A stretch of 64,000 nucleotides of DNA from Thalassospira sp. (GCF_030690045.1 NZ_JAUYHK010000020.1:107269-171268), one strand, 5' to 3'. Positions 26,642 through 35,706 are shown, numbered from the stretch's first letter. Notes: a model not told the origin generated them from the letters alone. Numbers and translations are program-made.

Positions 26642-27409
26642 TTACAGGACGGAGATCATGCCGCCATCGGCATAGATGATTTGACCGTTCACATAGTTTG
26701 AGGCATCGGAGCAAAGATAAATGGCGGTGCCGATCAGTTCTTCCGGTTTGCCCCAGCGCCGGGCCGGGGTGCGGGCCTTGACCCAGGCGTCGAATTCAGG
26801 GTTGGCGGTCAGGGCAGCGTTCATATCGGTCAGCATATAGCCGGGGCCAATGGCATTGGCCTGAAGGCCCAGTTCCGCCCATTCTGCCGCCATGGCCTTG
26901 GTCAGCATTTTAATGCCGCCCTTGGCGACCGTGTAGGGGGCAACAGTTGCCCGTGCCAGTTCACTGGTGAGCGAGCCGATATTGACGATTTTGCCGTGGC
27001 CGCGCGCAACCATGCGTTTTGCCGCCTCGCGTCCGATCATGAAAGCGGATGTCAGGTTGGTATCAATCACCCGTTGCCAATCGGCCGTATCGAGTTCGAG
27101 CATCGGTTTGCGAAACTGGATGCCTGCATTGTTGATCAGGATGTCGATTTCGATACCGGCCTTGTCAAAACCGTCAAAGGCCGCCTTGATCGCGATTTCG
27201 TCGGTGACATCAAACAGGGATGTGCCGACCGTCATGCCCGCGTCCGACATCTCCTTTCTCGCCTGTTCAAGGCGTTCGGGATTGGTGCCGTTGAGGATGA
27301 CCGACGCCCCCGCAGCGGCCAGACCTTCGGCAAAGGCGCGGCCAAGGCCGCGCGACGATCCGGTGATCAGTGCCGTTTTTCCGGCAAGCGAGAAAAGTTC
27401 CAGAGACAT
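26642..27409 (-). CDS. idnO: Gluconate 5-dehydrogenase-like SDR
   Basis: 255 residues, classical short-chain dehydrogenase. Cofactor motif TGSSRGLGRAFAEGLAAAG, NNAG at about 90, catalytic Ser in NIGSLTSELARATVAPYTVAKGGI with Tyr and Lys four apart, and NAIGPGYMLTDMN. The LFSLAGKTALITGSSRGLG opening is characteristic of 5-ketogluconate reductase (IdnO), which interconverts 5-ketogluconate and gluconate. Sits 11 bp ahead of idnD. Confidence 0.87.
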   Translation of the reverse strand: MSLELFSLAGKTALITGSSRGLGRAFAEGLAAAGASVILNGTNPERLEQARKEMSDAGMTVGTSLFDVTDEIAIKAAFDGFDKAGIEIDILINNAGIQFRKPMLELDTADWQRVIDTNLTSAFMIGREAAKRMVARGHGKIVNIGSLTSELARATVAPYTVAKGGIKMLTKAMAAEWAELGLQANAIGPGYMLTDMNAALTANPEFDAWVKARTPARRWGKPEELIGTAIYLCSDASNYVNGQIIYADGGMISVL

Positions 27410-27440
27410 GTTATGTTTCCTCCTGTGGCGTGTTGTTTTT

Positions 27441-28640
27441 TCAGGCTTTGCTTTCGCGTACGGTCAGATCGCGGCGGTCAAAGAAGGATTTCAGCAGTTC
27501 CACACCAAGACCCGGTCCTTCCATCGGATAAACATAGCCGTTTTCGATTCTTGGAACGGCGGTTACCAGTTCGTTGTACCAGCCTTTATAAAAGGCGCGG
27601 ACGCTTTCCTGAATCAGGGTGTTGGGCTGGCTGAATGACATATGGATGGCGGCGGCAAAGCCGACCGGGCCGATGCAGTCATGCGGGGCAAACGGGCGAT
27701 GCCAGGTTTCTGCGAGGGCGGCGATTTTTTTGCCTTCGGTCAGGCCGCCGGTCCAGCACAGATCAACCATGACGACATGGGTTGCATCGCGGTCCAGCAT
27801 GTCTTTGTAGGGCCAGCGCGATCCCAGTGTTTCACTGGCGCAGGTCCAGACATCGGTCGATGCGGCAAATTCAGCCAGTGCCTGTGGTGAATTCATCCGG
27901 ATCGGGTCTTCGTACCAGGTGGGTTTGAACTGTTCGAGTTCGCGGGCGATCTTTTTGGCAGTCGGCAGATTCCATTGGGAATGGAACTCGACCATGATTT
28001 CCATTCTGTCGCCGACGGCTTTACGGATTTCCTCGAAGGGGCGGACCGCCTTTTTCATCTGTTCGGTGGTGATGTATTGCCCGCGCGTTTCGGCCGCCAT
28101 CGGATCGAACGGCCAGATTTTCATGGCGGTGATACCCGATTCCAGAAGATTTTCGGCCAATTGGGCCGGGCGGTTCATAAAGCCATCAAGGTCTTCATAG
28201 GGACCTTCGGGTTCGCCAAGGTTCCAGTTCGAGACCGGTTTGATGTTGTTGGTCCGCACATACCGGTATCCGGCACATGTGTTGTAAATCCGGATTTTAT
28301 CCCAGCACAGACCGCCCAGCATCTGGTGGACAGGTTGGTCGCAGACCTTGCCGAAAATATCCCACAGGGCAATGTCGATGGCCGATGCCGCACGGTATTC
28401 GGCACCGGTTGACGATTGTGCCATTGGCAGATTGACCATTTCCTTGTGCAGGGCTTCGATATGAAGCGGGTTCTGGCCGATCAGGCGACCGGCAAGCGTT
28501 TCATGAATATGGGCTTCGACAGCGCCCGCACCATAAAAGGTTTCGCCGAGCCCGGTAACGCCACGATCTGTTTCGACATGGACCCAAAGGACATTTGAAA
28601 ATTCCGCAAGGCGGAAGGTTTTGATGGAAGTTATCTTCAT
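27441..28640 (-). CDS. Enolase-superfamily acid-sugar dehydratase (mandelate racemase group)
   Basis: 399 residues. Metal ligands are Glu in IMVEFHSQW, Glu in WYEDPI and Glu in CASETLGSR; a His-Asp pair (Asp in VVMVDLCWTGG, His in FAPHDCIGPVG) is the general base of the MR subgroup; KIWPFDP is at the second strand. These enzymes dehydrate hexonates to 2-keto-3-deoxy acids. With idnO and idnD adjacent, gluconate or a related acid is the likely substrate (inference). The start at 28640 is correct: the 205-codon extension to 29255 is a shadow of the TRAP permease gene. Confidence 0.85.
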   Translation of the reverse strand: MKITSIKTFRLAEFSNVLWVHVETDRGVTGLGETFYGAGAVEAHIHETLAGRLIGQNPLHIEALHKEMVNLPMAQSSTGAEYRAASAIDIALWDIFGKVCDQPVHQMLGGLCWDKIRIYNTCAGYRYVRTNNIKPVSNWNLGEPEGPYEDLDGFMNRPAQLAENLLESGITAMKIWPFDPMAAETRGQYITTEQMKKAVRPFEEIRKAVGDRMEIMVEFHSQWNLPTAKKIARELEQFKPTWYEDPIRMNSPQALAEFAASTDVWTCASETLGSRWPYKDMLDRDATHVVMVDLCWTGGLTEGKKIAALAETWHRPFAPHDCIGPVGFAAAIHMSFSQPNTLIQESVRAFYKGWYNELVTAVPRIENGYVYPMEGPGLGVELLKSFFDRRDLTVRESKA

Positions 28641-28657
28641 GATTTGATCCGGAATGA

Positions 28658-29962
28658 TTAGTTGAAAGCGTTGGGCAGCCAGAGTGCGATTGAGGGGAAC
28701 GCCAGCATTAAAGCCAAAAATGCCAATTGAATGAGCATGAACGGCCAGAGAGAGGCGAAAATCGTTTGAAGGGTGATTTCCGGGGGTGCGACACTTTTGA
28801 GATAAAAGGCCGCAGGGCCAAATGGCGGTGACAGGAACGCGACCTGCATCGTGAGCGAGAACAGAACGCCAAACCAAACCGGGTCGTAGCCAAGCTGCGT
28901 GACAATGGGCACAAAGATCGGGATGGTCAGCAACAGGATGCCGATCCAGTCCATGAACAGGCCCAGAACAATGAAAATTGTCATCATGATCATGATTGTC
29001 ATGATGGGAGGTATGTCGAGCCCGGTGATCAATCCGGTGACATAACGCTGTCCGCCCGACAGGTTGTAGATGGCGATCAGAACGGCGGCGCCAAATGTGA
29101 TCCAGAGTATGATGCCGCAGGATTGCAATGTTCTCGTCAAGGCCTGCCACAGCATCGTTACATTCAGTTCCGAGCGCAGAAAGATGATGATCAGGGTTGT
29201 GCCAACTGCGATGGCGGCGGCTTCTGTGATTGATGTGATGCCGCCATAGATACAACCAAAAACGATGCCGATCAGAACCAGAAAGGGAAGAATTCCCCGA
29301 ATGAAATCATTTTTGGTAAAGGGGACGGCGGCCTCCGACGGTTTTGGTGTCAGGGACGGGTTTAATGTGCAGCGGATATAGATATAGGCAAAATAGGCGA
29401 ATGCGAGCGCAAAGCCGGGCACAAAGGAGGCCAGAAACAGCTTGTGAACCGATACATCGGCCGTCAGGCCATAAATGATCAAGACGATTGAGGGCGGGAC
29501 CATCGTCCCCAGAGAGCCACCCGCGCAAATGATGCCGATCGACAGCTTGTGATCATAGTTCAACCGCATCATTTGCGGCAAGGCGATCAGGCCAAGCAGG
29601 ACGATTTCACCCCCTATGATGCCGCTGATTGCGGCCATGAAAACGGAAATGACCAGGGTCAGGGTTGCAACGCCGCCCTTCAGGTTGCCAAAAACCTTAT
29701 ACAGCCCGTCATACAGGTCAAGGGCGAGACGGGAGCGTTCCAGCAAGGTTGCCATCAAAATAAACAATGGAACGGAAAGCAGGGAATATTCGGTGGCCAG
29801 GCCATAGACTGTTTTGTGCGCGAGGGCGATGACCGCAGGTCCGAATTTCAGATAGCCGATCAGCATGGCGAGCGATCCGGCGGCAAAAGCCAATGGAACG
29901 CCGATTATCATCAGGGCGAAAACGCCCCCCACAAGAAGAACGGAGACAAGTTCAATCGACAC
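28658..29962 (-). CDS. TRAP transporter large permease (DctM)
   Basis: 434 residues, about twelve membrane segments, with DctM features such as GGEIVLLGLIALPQMMRLNYDHKLSIGIICAGGSLGTMVPPS. Couples uptake of a periplasmic ligand to the sodium gradient. Overlaps the small permease gene by 11 bp, and lies 17 bp ahead of the dehydratase gene, so one operon runs from dctP to idnD. Confidence 0.93.
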   Translation of the reverse strand: MSIELVSVLLVGGVFALMIIGVPLAFAAGSLAMLIGYLKFGPAVIALAHKTVYGLATEYSLLSVPLFILMATLLERSRLALDLYDGLYKVFGNLKGGVATLTLVISVFMAAISGIIGGEIVLLGLIALPQMMRLNYDHKLSIGIICAGGSLGTMVPPSIVLIIYGLTADVSVHKLFLASFVPGFALAFAYFAYIYIRCTLNPSLTPKPSEAAVPFTKNDFIRGILPFLVLIGIVFGCIYGGITSITEAAAIAVGTTLIIIFLRSELNVTMLWQALTRTLQSCGIILWITFGAAVLIAIYNLSGGQRYVTGLITGLDIPPIMTIMIMMTIFIVLGLFMDWIGILLLTIPIFVPIVTQLGYDPVWFGVLFSLTMQVAFLSPPFGPAAFYLKSVAPPEITLQTIFASLWPFMLIQLAFLALMLAFPSIALWLPNAFN

Positions 29963-30479
29963 GATTGTCCTCCGTCAGCAAAGCCTGATTTTCAGGGGCA
30001 TAGCCCAGAAGTTTTTTGACGTAATTAACGATTGCGTAGACCGCCATCAGGCTGGTTGCGACAATAATGGCAGGCTTTACTGTTGCTGGAATTGGCGGGT
30101 TCCATGCGGTGCCGAAAGGTTCCCAATTCATCAAAGCCTGCCAGGAACTGGGTGCCCCGGACCAGGCAATACCAAGGCAGAATGCAAGGGTGCACAGCAA
30201 TGTGATGAGGTCGAAAACACGTTTCAACCAGACCGGGGCGATGTCGTAGAAAACGGTGATTCTAAGGTGTTGATCACGTTGCATGGCGTAAATGCCGGCA
30301 GCCAGAAACAGGATCGCCGAAAGCCATAAAGCCAGTTCATTTGCCCAAATTGTGGGTGTTCTGAAGATATACCGTGCGATCACTTCGTAAAAAGTAACGG
30401 CGACGATCACCAGCAATAACAGGGAAAAAAGCGCAACAACGAACTGGACGCTCCGAATGCGTCTGGGGGTAGCTTGCAT
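29952..30479 (-). CDS. TRAP transporter small permease (DctQ)
   Basis: 175 residues with four membrane segments; the block ARYIFRTPTIWANELALWLSAILFLAAG near residue 35 is typical of DctQ. It pairs with the large permease. The C-terminus overlaps the DctM start. It follows the binding-protein gene after a 63-bp spacer containing a perfect hairpin. Confidence 0.9.
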   Translation of the reverse strand: MQATPRRIRSVQFVVALFSLLLLVIVAVTFYEVIARYIFRTPTIWANELALWLSAILFLAAGIYAMQRDQHLRITVFYDIAPVWLKRVFDLITLLCTLAFCLGIAWSGAPSSWQALMNWEPFGTAWNPPIPATVKPAIIVATSLMAVYAIVNYVKKLLGYAPENQALLTEDNRVD

Positions 30480-30498
30480 CTCATGCCTCCAATGAGGG

Positions 30499-30521
30499 CC
30501 CCGGGGCGAGGTGCCCCGGGG
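30499..30521 (-). terminator. Intercistronic stem-loop between dctP and dctQ
   Basis: Perfect 9-bp, all G/C stem (CCCCGGGGC / GCCCCGGGG) with loop GAGGT, in the 63-bp spacer between binding protein and permease. No U-tract, so it is more likely a 3'-end stabiliser or pause than a full terminator. Confidence 0.65.
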
Positions 30522-30542
30522 ATTGGTTGCTCGAACTGTTGA

Positions 30543-31568
30543 TCAGTCAAGGATGCCGGTTTTTTTCATGTATGCGATGTGCGCGTCATAGGCGACTTTT
30601 GCCTCGGGGCTTCGGGTTGCCCAGTCTGCCCAGACTTTCTGTGCGGCTTTGCGGAAGACGAGACGGTCTTCGTCGCTCCAGTCTTCGAGGGTGACGCCTG
30701 CTTTTACAAGTTCTTCTGCTGCTTCCTGATCAAGTTTCCTTGATTCCCCGACCACTTCCGGAGCGATGGTGGCAATTGCCTTTTTCAGGGCATTTTGCTG
30801 AAGCTCGCTCATCGCGTTCCACTTTTCCAGATTCATCGTGACGTGTTCGATGGGCATGGAATGAAAGCCGGGATAGGTGGCGTATTTCGCGATGTCGTAC
30901 AGGCCAAGACCCTTGTTCACCGCAAGGGTGGAGGCGTCTGCGCCCGATACGGTACCTGTTGTCATGGCGGTAAACACTTCACCGAAAGGCATGACAACAG
31001 GGCCTGCGCCAAGGCTTTGGAAAATTTCGGATTCCATGCCGGGCGGCGACCGGAATTTCCAGCCTTTCAAATCTTCGATCCCGGAAAGGGGCGAGGTTGA
31101 ACTCAGCGCTTCGGGGGTTGCAATAAAGACACCGATAAGGTGCATGTTGAACTGGTGGTAAAGGTCATTGGCAAGATCAAGGCCGCCATCGTCATACCAG
31201 CCCAAAAGTTGTTCCGGATCGCTATAGCCCCCCATAATGTCACCATAAAACTGGAAGGCCGGATTTTTGCCGGTGATATAGCCGGCACCGGTTGCATCGC
31301 CATCAATGATGCCCATGCTGGATGCTTCAAATGCTTCGCTTGCATTTACGACGGACGAGCTTGTGTGCATTTCGATCTGCACAGTGTTGTTGGAAAATTC
31401 TTTTGCCAGTGCGGCAAACCGCAGAAGGGCTTTTCCTTGCAGGGATGTTGCGCTGTGATGTGTCTGGAACTGGAGTTCCATGACTTCATCCGCGATGGCC
31501 TGGCCTGTGGTGAAAGTCAAAAGGGTTGCTGTTACAATTGCCGTCAGGTTTTTTTTGAGGTTTTTCAT
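30543..31568 (-). CDS. TRAP transporter substrate-binding protein (DctP)
   Basis: 341 residues. Sec signal peptide (KKNLTAIVTATLLTFTTGQAIAD). DctP features: LQFQTHHSATS, FAALAKEFSNNTVQIEMHTSS, DLKGWKFRSPPGMESEIFQSLGAGPVVMPFGEVFTAMTTGTVSGADA, the last carrying the conserved Arg that pairs with a ligand carboxylate. That Arg and the neighbouring hexonate enzymes fit an acidic sugar as ligand. First gene of the operon, divergent from the GntR gene. Confidence 0.92.
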   Translation of the reverse strand: MKNLKKNLTAIVTATLLTFTTGQAIADEVMELQFQTHHSATSLQGKALLRFAALAKEFSNNTVQIEMHTSSSVVNASEAFEASSMGIIDGDATGAGYITGKNPAFQFYGDIMGGYSDPEQLLGWYDDGGLDLANDLYHQFNMHLIGVFIATPEALSSTSPLSGIEDLKGWKFRSPPGMESEIFQSLGAGPVVMPFGEVFTAMTTGTVSGADASTLAVNKGLGLYDIAKYATYPGFHSMPIEHVTMNLEKWNAMSELQQNALKKAIATIAPEVVGESRKLDQEAAEELVKAGVTLEDWSDEDRLVFRKAAQKVWADWATRSPEAKVAYDAHIAYMKKTGILD

Positions 31569-31656
31569 GTCGTTGGTTTCCTCCCTTATGTGACATGTTG
31601 TGATATTTCACAAAACATCAATATCATTGCCGGGTATGTGTTTCAACAGGTTTTAG

Positions 31657-31673
31657 TTTCCCAAACGGGGAAA
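31657..31673. promoter_or_regulatory. Palindrome between dctP and gntR
   Basis: TTTCCC-AAACG-GGGAAA in the divergent promoter region; candidate operator. Confidence 0.4.
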
Positions 31674-31691
31674 TTTGTCTATATGATACTG

Positions 31692-31709
31692 AATATACAC
31701 AGATATATT
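31692..31709. promoter_or_regulatory. Palindrome upstream of gntR
   Basis: AATATA-CACAGA-TATATT, perfect 6-bp arms, about 32 bases ahead of the gntR start; shares an A/T-rich core with the dyad at 32549. Candidate autoregulatory GntR site. Confidence 0.45.
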
Positions 31710-31740
31710 ATGAACTTTGCAAAAATATCCCGAGAAAACA

Positions 31741-32502
31741 ATGACCTCGATACAGGCAAGTGACTATATGGCAGACCATCCCGCCACCAAGGGCAACGAT
31801 TTTTCCGGTACAGGAAAAAATCTTAACGAGCTTGCATATTACAAGCTTGAAGAACTGATCGTGACCTGTGCGCTGAAACCGGGCAGTTATTTGCGCATTC
31901 AGGATTTGCAGACGCTGACCGGCATCAATCGCACGCCTGTGCATCAGGCGGTCACGCGGCTGTCTTCGGATACGCTTATGATCATTCAACCGCGCCAGGG
32001 GATTCAAATCTCGCCGATCGATTTGGCCCGGACTCATTTGTTGTTATGGTTGCGTCGCGATATGGAGCGATTTGTGGTGTCGCTGGCAAGCGAGCGTGCC
32101 AGCAGCACATACAGAAGCCAGATGCGGCATCTGACCGGGTTGCTGACAGCGCACCGGGCCGAGATGAGTATCGTTGAATTCAATGAGTTTGACCGGCGCA
32201 TTGATCAATTGATGCTGGCGGCTTGTGGTGAACCTTTCCTTGAATATACGTTGCGCCCATTGCATACGATTTTTCGGCGGCTGGGCTGGATTTATCATAC
32301 CCAGACGGCACATGGGGCGTCCCTTGATGTGACGATAGACAGCCACCTTGATGTCCTGAACGCCGTTGTGGCGGGGAAAAAAGAGGATGCCTTGGCGGCG
32401 TCCGACCGGCTTATCGAATTTGTTGATGCCATGTTCCCGGTTCTGGAAAATGATATTGCGCCCAATATCTTTGATGTGACGCAGGATTTCGACCCGTTTT
32501 AA
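31741..32502 (+). CDS. GntR-family (FCD-like) transcriptional regulator
   Basis: 253 residues. Winged helix at about 30-85 (YYKLEELIVTCALKPGSYLRIQDLQTLTGINRTPVHQAVTRL), with the unusual VHQAVTRL in place of the commoner VREAL.RL, followed by an all-helical ligand domain. ATG 31741 was chosen because GAG lies at a suitable distance; TTG 31717 would extend it by eight residues. Divergent from the TRAP/idn operon and followed by a 2-hydroxyacid dehydrogenase; palindromes flank the gene on both sides, so it probably controls both. Confidence 0.82.
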   Translation: MTSIQASDYMADHPATKGNDFSGTGKNLNELAYYKLEELIVTCALKPGSYLRIQDLQTLTGINRTPVHQAVTRLSSDTLMIIQPRQGIQISPIDLARTHLLLWLRRDMERFVVSLASERASSTYRSQMRHLTGLLTAHRAEMSIVEFNEFDRRIDQLMLAACGEPFLEYTLRPLHTIFRRLGWIYHTQTAHGASLDVTIDSHLDVLNAVVAGKKEDALAASDRLIEFVDAMFPVLENDIAPNIFDVTQDFDPF

Positions 32503-32548
32503 AAACCGGGCCAAGGGGATGCTGTTGGGAACCTGTTATGTTTTTCGT

Positions 32549-32568
32549 TGATATTTTCAAAAATATCA
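32549..32568. promoter_or_regulatory. Near-perfect 20-bp dyad ahead of 2-hydroxyacid dehydrogenase
   Basis: TGATATTTTCAAAAATATCA, symmetric except the central two bases, 50 bases before the start of the next gene. Good candidate for the GntR-family operator. Confidence 0.55.
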
Positions 32569-32617
32569 GAATATATCTTTTGGTATCAAAAACGATAAAG
32601 AAATGATGGGAGGAAAT

Positions 32618-33589
32618 GTGAAAATCGTATTCCATGGCGCAAACGCCTCGACTTTTTATCCTGGCTTTGCCGGGCTGCTTGACGGGCAGCATGAACTTGT
32701 TTTGTTGCCGGACAATCTTGAAAGCGATGCTGACCGGATTGCCTATGGCATGGCGGATGTCATTATCGGGGTAAAGTTTGATGCCAATTGCCCTGAACCC
32801 CAAAATCTGAAGCTTTATCAGGTGCCGGGTGCCGGGTATGACGGTATTGAACTGTCCCGGTTGCCGACAAATGCGTTTTTTTGCAATTGCTTTGGCCATG
32901 AAATCGCGATTGCCGAATATGTGATGTCGGCTTTGCTTTCGCGACATGTTCCGCTTGCCGATGCTGACGCGCGTTTGCGCAAAGGCGACTGGAAATATTG
33001 GGCGGGTGGTCCTTCGGGGTTGAGGACGGAACTTGGTGACACAGTGATCGGTATTCTTGGCTATGGCCATATTGGCAAGGCGGTTGCGCGACGGGCAAAA
33101 GCGTTTGGAATGCAGGTCCATGTTACCAATCGTTCCCGCGTTGAGGATCCCGGTCTGATTGACGTATTCTGGTCGCTGGAACGGTTCAGGGATATGCTGC
33201 CACAGGTGGATGTGGTGGTGAACACGCTGCCGCTTGCGGCGACGACGACCGGTCTTGTTGACGACACGGCTTTTGCAAGCCTGAAACAGGATGCGGTATT
33301 TGTGAATGTGGGACGTGGCGGGGTTGTCGATGAGGCCGCGTTATATGATGCGTTAAGCAATCACAGGATTGCGCATGCGTTCATTGATACCTGGTACCGT
33401 TATCCCGATAAGGAAAACCCGGCACCTCTGCCTGCGGCAAAGCCGTTCCATCAGCTTGCCAATATTACAATGACGCCGCACATGTCCGGCTGGACACACG
33501 GCACCATCAAACGGCGTCGAAAAGCCATGGCGGATAACGTCAATCTGATCAGCCAGGGACGCGATCCGCTGAATGGCATTTCCAGATAG
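32618..33589 (+). CDS. D-2-hydroxyacid dehydrogenase
   Basis: 323 residues. NAD site LGYGHIGKAVARRAKAFG, catalytic Arg in NVGRGGVVDE, Glu in YPDKENPAPLP, His in MTPHMSGWT. GTG at 32618 is taken as the start because GGGAGG lies four bases upstream and MKIVFHGANAST is a natural N-terminus; ATG 32603 overlaps that Shine-Dalgarno. It may reduce a keto acid of the sugar-acid pathway such as 2-ketogluconate (inference from context). Confidence 0.85.
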   Translation: MKIVFHGANASTFYPGFAGLLDGQHELVLLPDNLESDADRIAYGMADVIIGVKFDANCPEPQNLKLYQVPGAGYDGIELSRLPTNAFFCNCFGHEIAIAEYVMSALLSRHVPLADADARLRKGDWKYWAGGPSGLRTELGDTVIGILGYGHIGKAVARRAKAFGMQVHVTNRSRVEDPGLIDVFWSLERFRDMLPQVDVVVNTLPLAATTTGLVDDTAFASLKQDAVFVNVGRGGVVDEAALYDALSNHRIAHAFIDTWYRYPDKENPAPLPAAKPFHQLANITMTPHMSGWTHGTIKRRRKAMADNVNLISQGRDPLNGISR

Positions 33590-33620
33590 AGTTTGTGTTT
33601 TCTGGATATGGGCTCCCACC

Positions 33621-33645
33621 GACCGGATGCGCCAAGCGTCCGGTC
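33621..33645. terminator. Hairpin between convergent genes
   Basis: Ten-pair stem GACCGGATGC / GCGTCCGGTC (one G-T) with loop GCCAA, then a GC-rich second stem; a U-rich stretch appears only about 30 bases later. Terminator function uncertain. Confidence 0.4.
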
Positions 33646-33690
33646 GAAGCCGGGGCAGAGGCCGCCCCTCTACCCTGGTATTTCTTTTTG

Positions 33691-34425
33691 TCAATTATCT
33701 GTTGCCGGGGCGCGGGCAAGCCATAGCCGAAGTTCTTTTTCCGCTGCTTCCAATCCCTCGCGGTTGATGATTTTTCGGGCGATGGCGCTGGAGACGGCGC
33801 GCGCACGTTTGTTCAACTGGATGCCGAGATCATTTTGATCGAGTGCCTCGACGTCAAGTTTGTCATACAAGGATAACAACCGGTTCTGAACGGTGCGCAG
33901 CGAAAGTTTGCGCCGTGTTGCGATGGCTTTGTCGGGAAGACCCAGCGCAACATCAAGCAGGATGATGTATTCAAACTCGGTCAGGGCACTGCGGGATCGC
34001 ATTTGTTGATTTTGTATCTGGTGCACTTCACGATCAACGACGATCTGCGCTTCGACCAGAACGGCGCGCAGGGCCAGGCGCATTTTTTCTGCTGTCGCTG
34101 TTTTCAACACATAACCATATGCTGCCTGATGGGGAACGATATGGGTAATGCCCCGCAAATAGGCTTCGTCGGAATAATTCGACCAGAAAAGAATGCGGGT
34201 TTCGGGCCGTTCGGCCCAGATCGTTCTGGCCGCCTCGATGCCGTTATGTTCCTTCATGCGCAAATCCATCACAATGGCGGGGATTTTGTGGCGTTGTGCC
34301 AGCGTTTCCCCTTCCTTGCCATCGCGGGCAATCAGGATTTCCTCAAATTCGGGCAAGGCACTTTCGACGATTTCCTTTAGAAAATCGGCGTGCATTTTGT
34401 CGTCTTCAACCAGCAAAATTTTCAT
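33691..34425 (-). CDS. Two-component response regulator, LuxR/NarL-type
   Basis: 244 residues. Receiver domain with phospho-acceptor Asp54 (IVMDLRM), acidic pocket Glu7-Asp8-Asp9, Lys in YVLKTATA. C-terminal helix-turn-helix LTEFEYIILLDVALGLPDKAIATRRKLSLRTVQNRLLSLYDKLDV. It overlaps the kinase gene by 20 bp, so the pair is co-translated. A GCGGG repeat array upstream of the divergent importer is a likely target. Confidence 0.88.
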   Translation of the reverse strand: MKILLVEDDKMHADFLKEIVESALPEFEEILIARDGKEGETLAQRHKIPAIVMDLRMKEHNGIEAARTIWAERPETRILFWSNYSDEAYLRGITHIVPHQAAYGYVLKTATAEKMRLALRAVLVEAQIVVDREVHQIQNQQMRSRSALTEFEYIILLDVALGLPDKAIATRRKLSLRTVQNRLLSLYDKLDVEALDQNDLGIQLNKRARAVSSAIARKIINREGLEAAEKELRLWLARAPATDN

Positions 34426-35611
34426 GGCCGATCCCTTCGCTTTTTCTGGCGGTTTCCGGCAGTCTTATTGTGATCCGCGTTCCTTTTCGGGTGGTGATAT
34501 CGTATTTTGCCCCGATAAGTTGCGCGCGGGTTTTCATATGGGCCAGACCACTGCGCGGTTTGGGATCGCGTAACCGGAACCGGCCATCGTCGGAAATCCG
34601 GATCGTCAGATATTCTGCGGCATCATGGCATACCATGACGGAAATCTGTGCTGCGCCCGAATGCAGGACGGCGTTGTTGATGGCCTCCTGGCAGATACGA
34701 AAAATGGCAATACGGGTCGTTTCGGGCAAGGTATCAACGGCGCCGCCAGTGTGGTCTTCGACGTTGAACTGCATCTTGCTTTCGCTGCTGACGGCGCGTT
34801 CCAGATGGGTGAGAACCGCGTGGTGAAAGCCGAAAAGCTCAAGGATTGAAGGAATGGAGGTGTCAATAATATCGCGTAAATCCTGTATCATGTTCTGGAT
34901 CTGCTGTTGCAGGCGATGATGTTGCACTTCTGTCAGGCCGGGGCGGATATCGCGGGCGATACGGGTCAGATCAGCCAGGGTCTGGTCATGCAAATCCATT
35001 CCGATCCGTTGCCGTTCGGTTTCCAGTGCATCTGTCAGGCTGAGTGCGCCAAGACGTAATCCTTCTTCGCGGGCAAGAATTTCGGCGCGAAAGATGGCTT
35101 CTTTGTTCGCCTTTTCGTTGGCGCGCAGGGCATAGAAATACGGGGCCAGCATATCGGCCAGAATGCGGACCTGTTCGACATGGCTTTCGTTATAGAAATT
35201 TTCCTTTTTCGACGAGCAATTCAAGGATCCGATCCCTTCGCCCAGGACTTTCATCGCAACATTGACGCGACTGCGAAATTCATGATGGAGGATTGGGGCG
35301 CTTACGGCACCGGGGAATATATACCGTGGATCCTTCAGGGCATTCCCGGTAAGCAGATATTCCGTTTTCCCCAACAGAATGTCCCTGACAGGGGAATTAT
35401 GTACGAGTGAGCGCGAGGTGCTCCAGCTTGTCTGGAGGCCGACTTCGTAGGACGTGTTCCATTTCTTGTCTGTGTCTGTCAGGCAGACATCCAGATGATC
35501 GAATTCGATAATCTTGTCGATTTCCGCCTTTACGGAACGCAAGGCAGAATGGATATCAAGATTGCCTGCAAGCAGATTGGAAATGCGCAGGTAATGAGCA
35601 AGATCCGACAT
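34406..35611 (-). CDS. Soluble sensor histidine kinase (GAF-like sensor, HisKA_3)
   Basis: 401 residues with no membrane segment. The first about 170 residues look like a GAF-type sensor (IIEFDHLDVCLTDTDKKWNTSYEVG ...), followed by a coiled helix and the HisKA_3 block RQRIGMDLHDQTLADL with the phosphorylated His. The ATPase domain has EAINNAVLHSGA (N box) and a modified D-box (ISDDGRFRLRDPKPRSGLAHMKTRAQLIGA). Start 35611 has GGGAGGAAAC nine bases upstream. Divergent from the ribose-type importer, so it likely senses an intracellular ligand or redox cue for it. Confidence 0.85.
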   Translation of the reverse strand: MSDLAHYLRISNLLAGNLDIHSALRSVKAEIDKIIEFDHLDVCLTDTDKKWNTSYEVGLQTSWSTSRSLVHNSPVRDILLGKTEYLLTGNALKDPRYIFPGAVSAPILHHEFRSRVNVAMKVLGEGIGSLNCSSKKENFYNESHVEQVRILADMLAPYFYALRANEKANKEAIFRAEILAREEGLRLGALSLTDALETERQRIGMDLHDQTLADLTRIARDIRPGLTEVQHHRLQQQIQNMIQDLRDIIDTSIPSILELFGFHHAVLTHLERAVSSESKMQFNVEDHTGGAVDTLPETTRIAIFRICQEAINNAVLHSGAAQISVMVCHDAAEYLTIRISDDGRFRLRDPKPRSGLAHMKTRAQLIGAKYDITTRKGTRITIRLPETARKSEGIGHENFAG

Positions 35612-35658
35612 GAATGTTTCCTCCCGCACATATCATATGGCGACAGGTCTGGGCTGTC

Positions 35659-35706
35659 TTGCGGGAACCCGCAATGTGGATGTGTGATCCCGCAATATTG
35701 ATGCGG
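35659..35706. promoter_or_regulatory. GCGGG repeat array (probable response-regulator binding sites)
   Basis: Contains a perfect 16-bp palindrome TTGCGGGAACCCGCAA (35659-35674) and a second inverted pair CCGCA-ATATTGA-TGCGG (35690-35706). The half-sites CCCGCAATgTgGATG (35668) and CCCGCAATaTtGATG (35689) are 21 bp apart, two helical turns. Placed between the kinase and the importer promoter. Confidence 0.6.

Noticed and set aside
28641..29255. 205-codon N-terminal extension of the enolase-superfamily gene
   Set aside because: It is His/Arg-rich, lies wholly inside the TRAP permease gene in another frame, and the natural start MKITSIK is at 28640.
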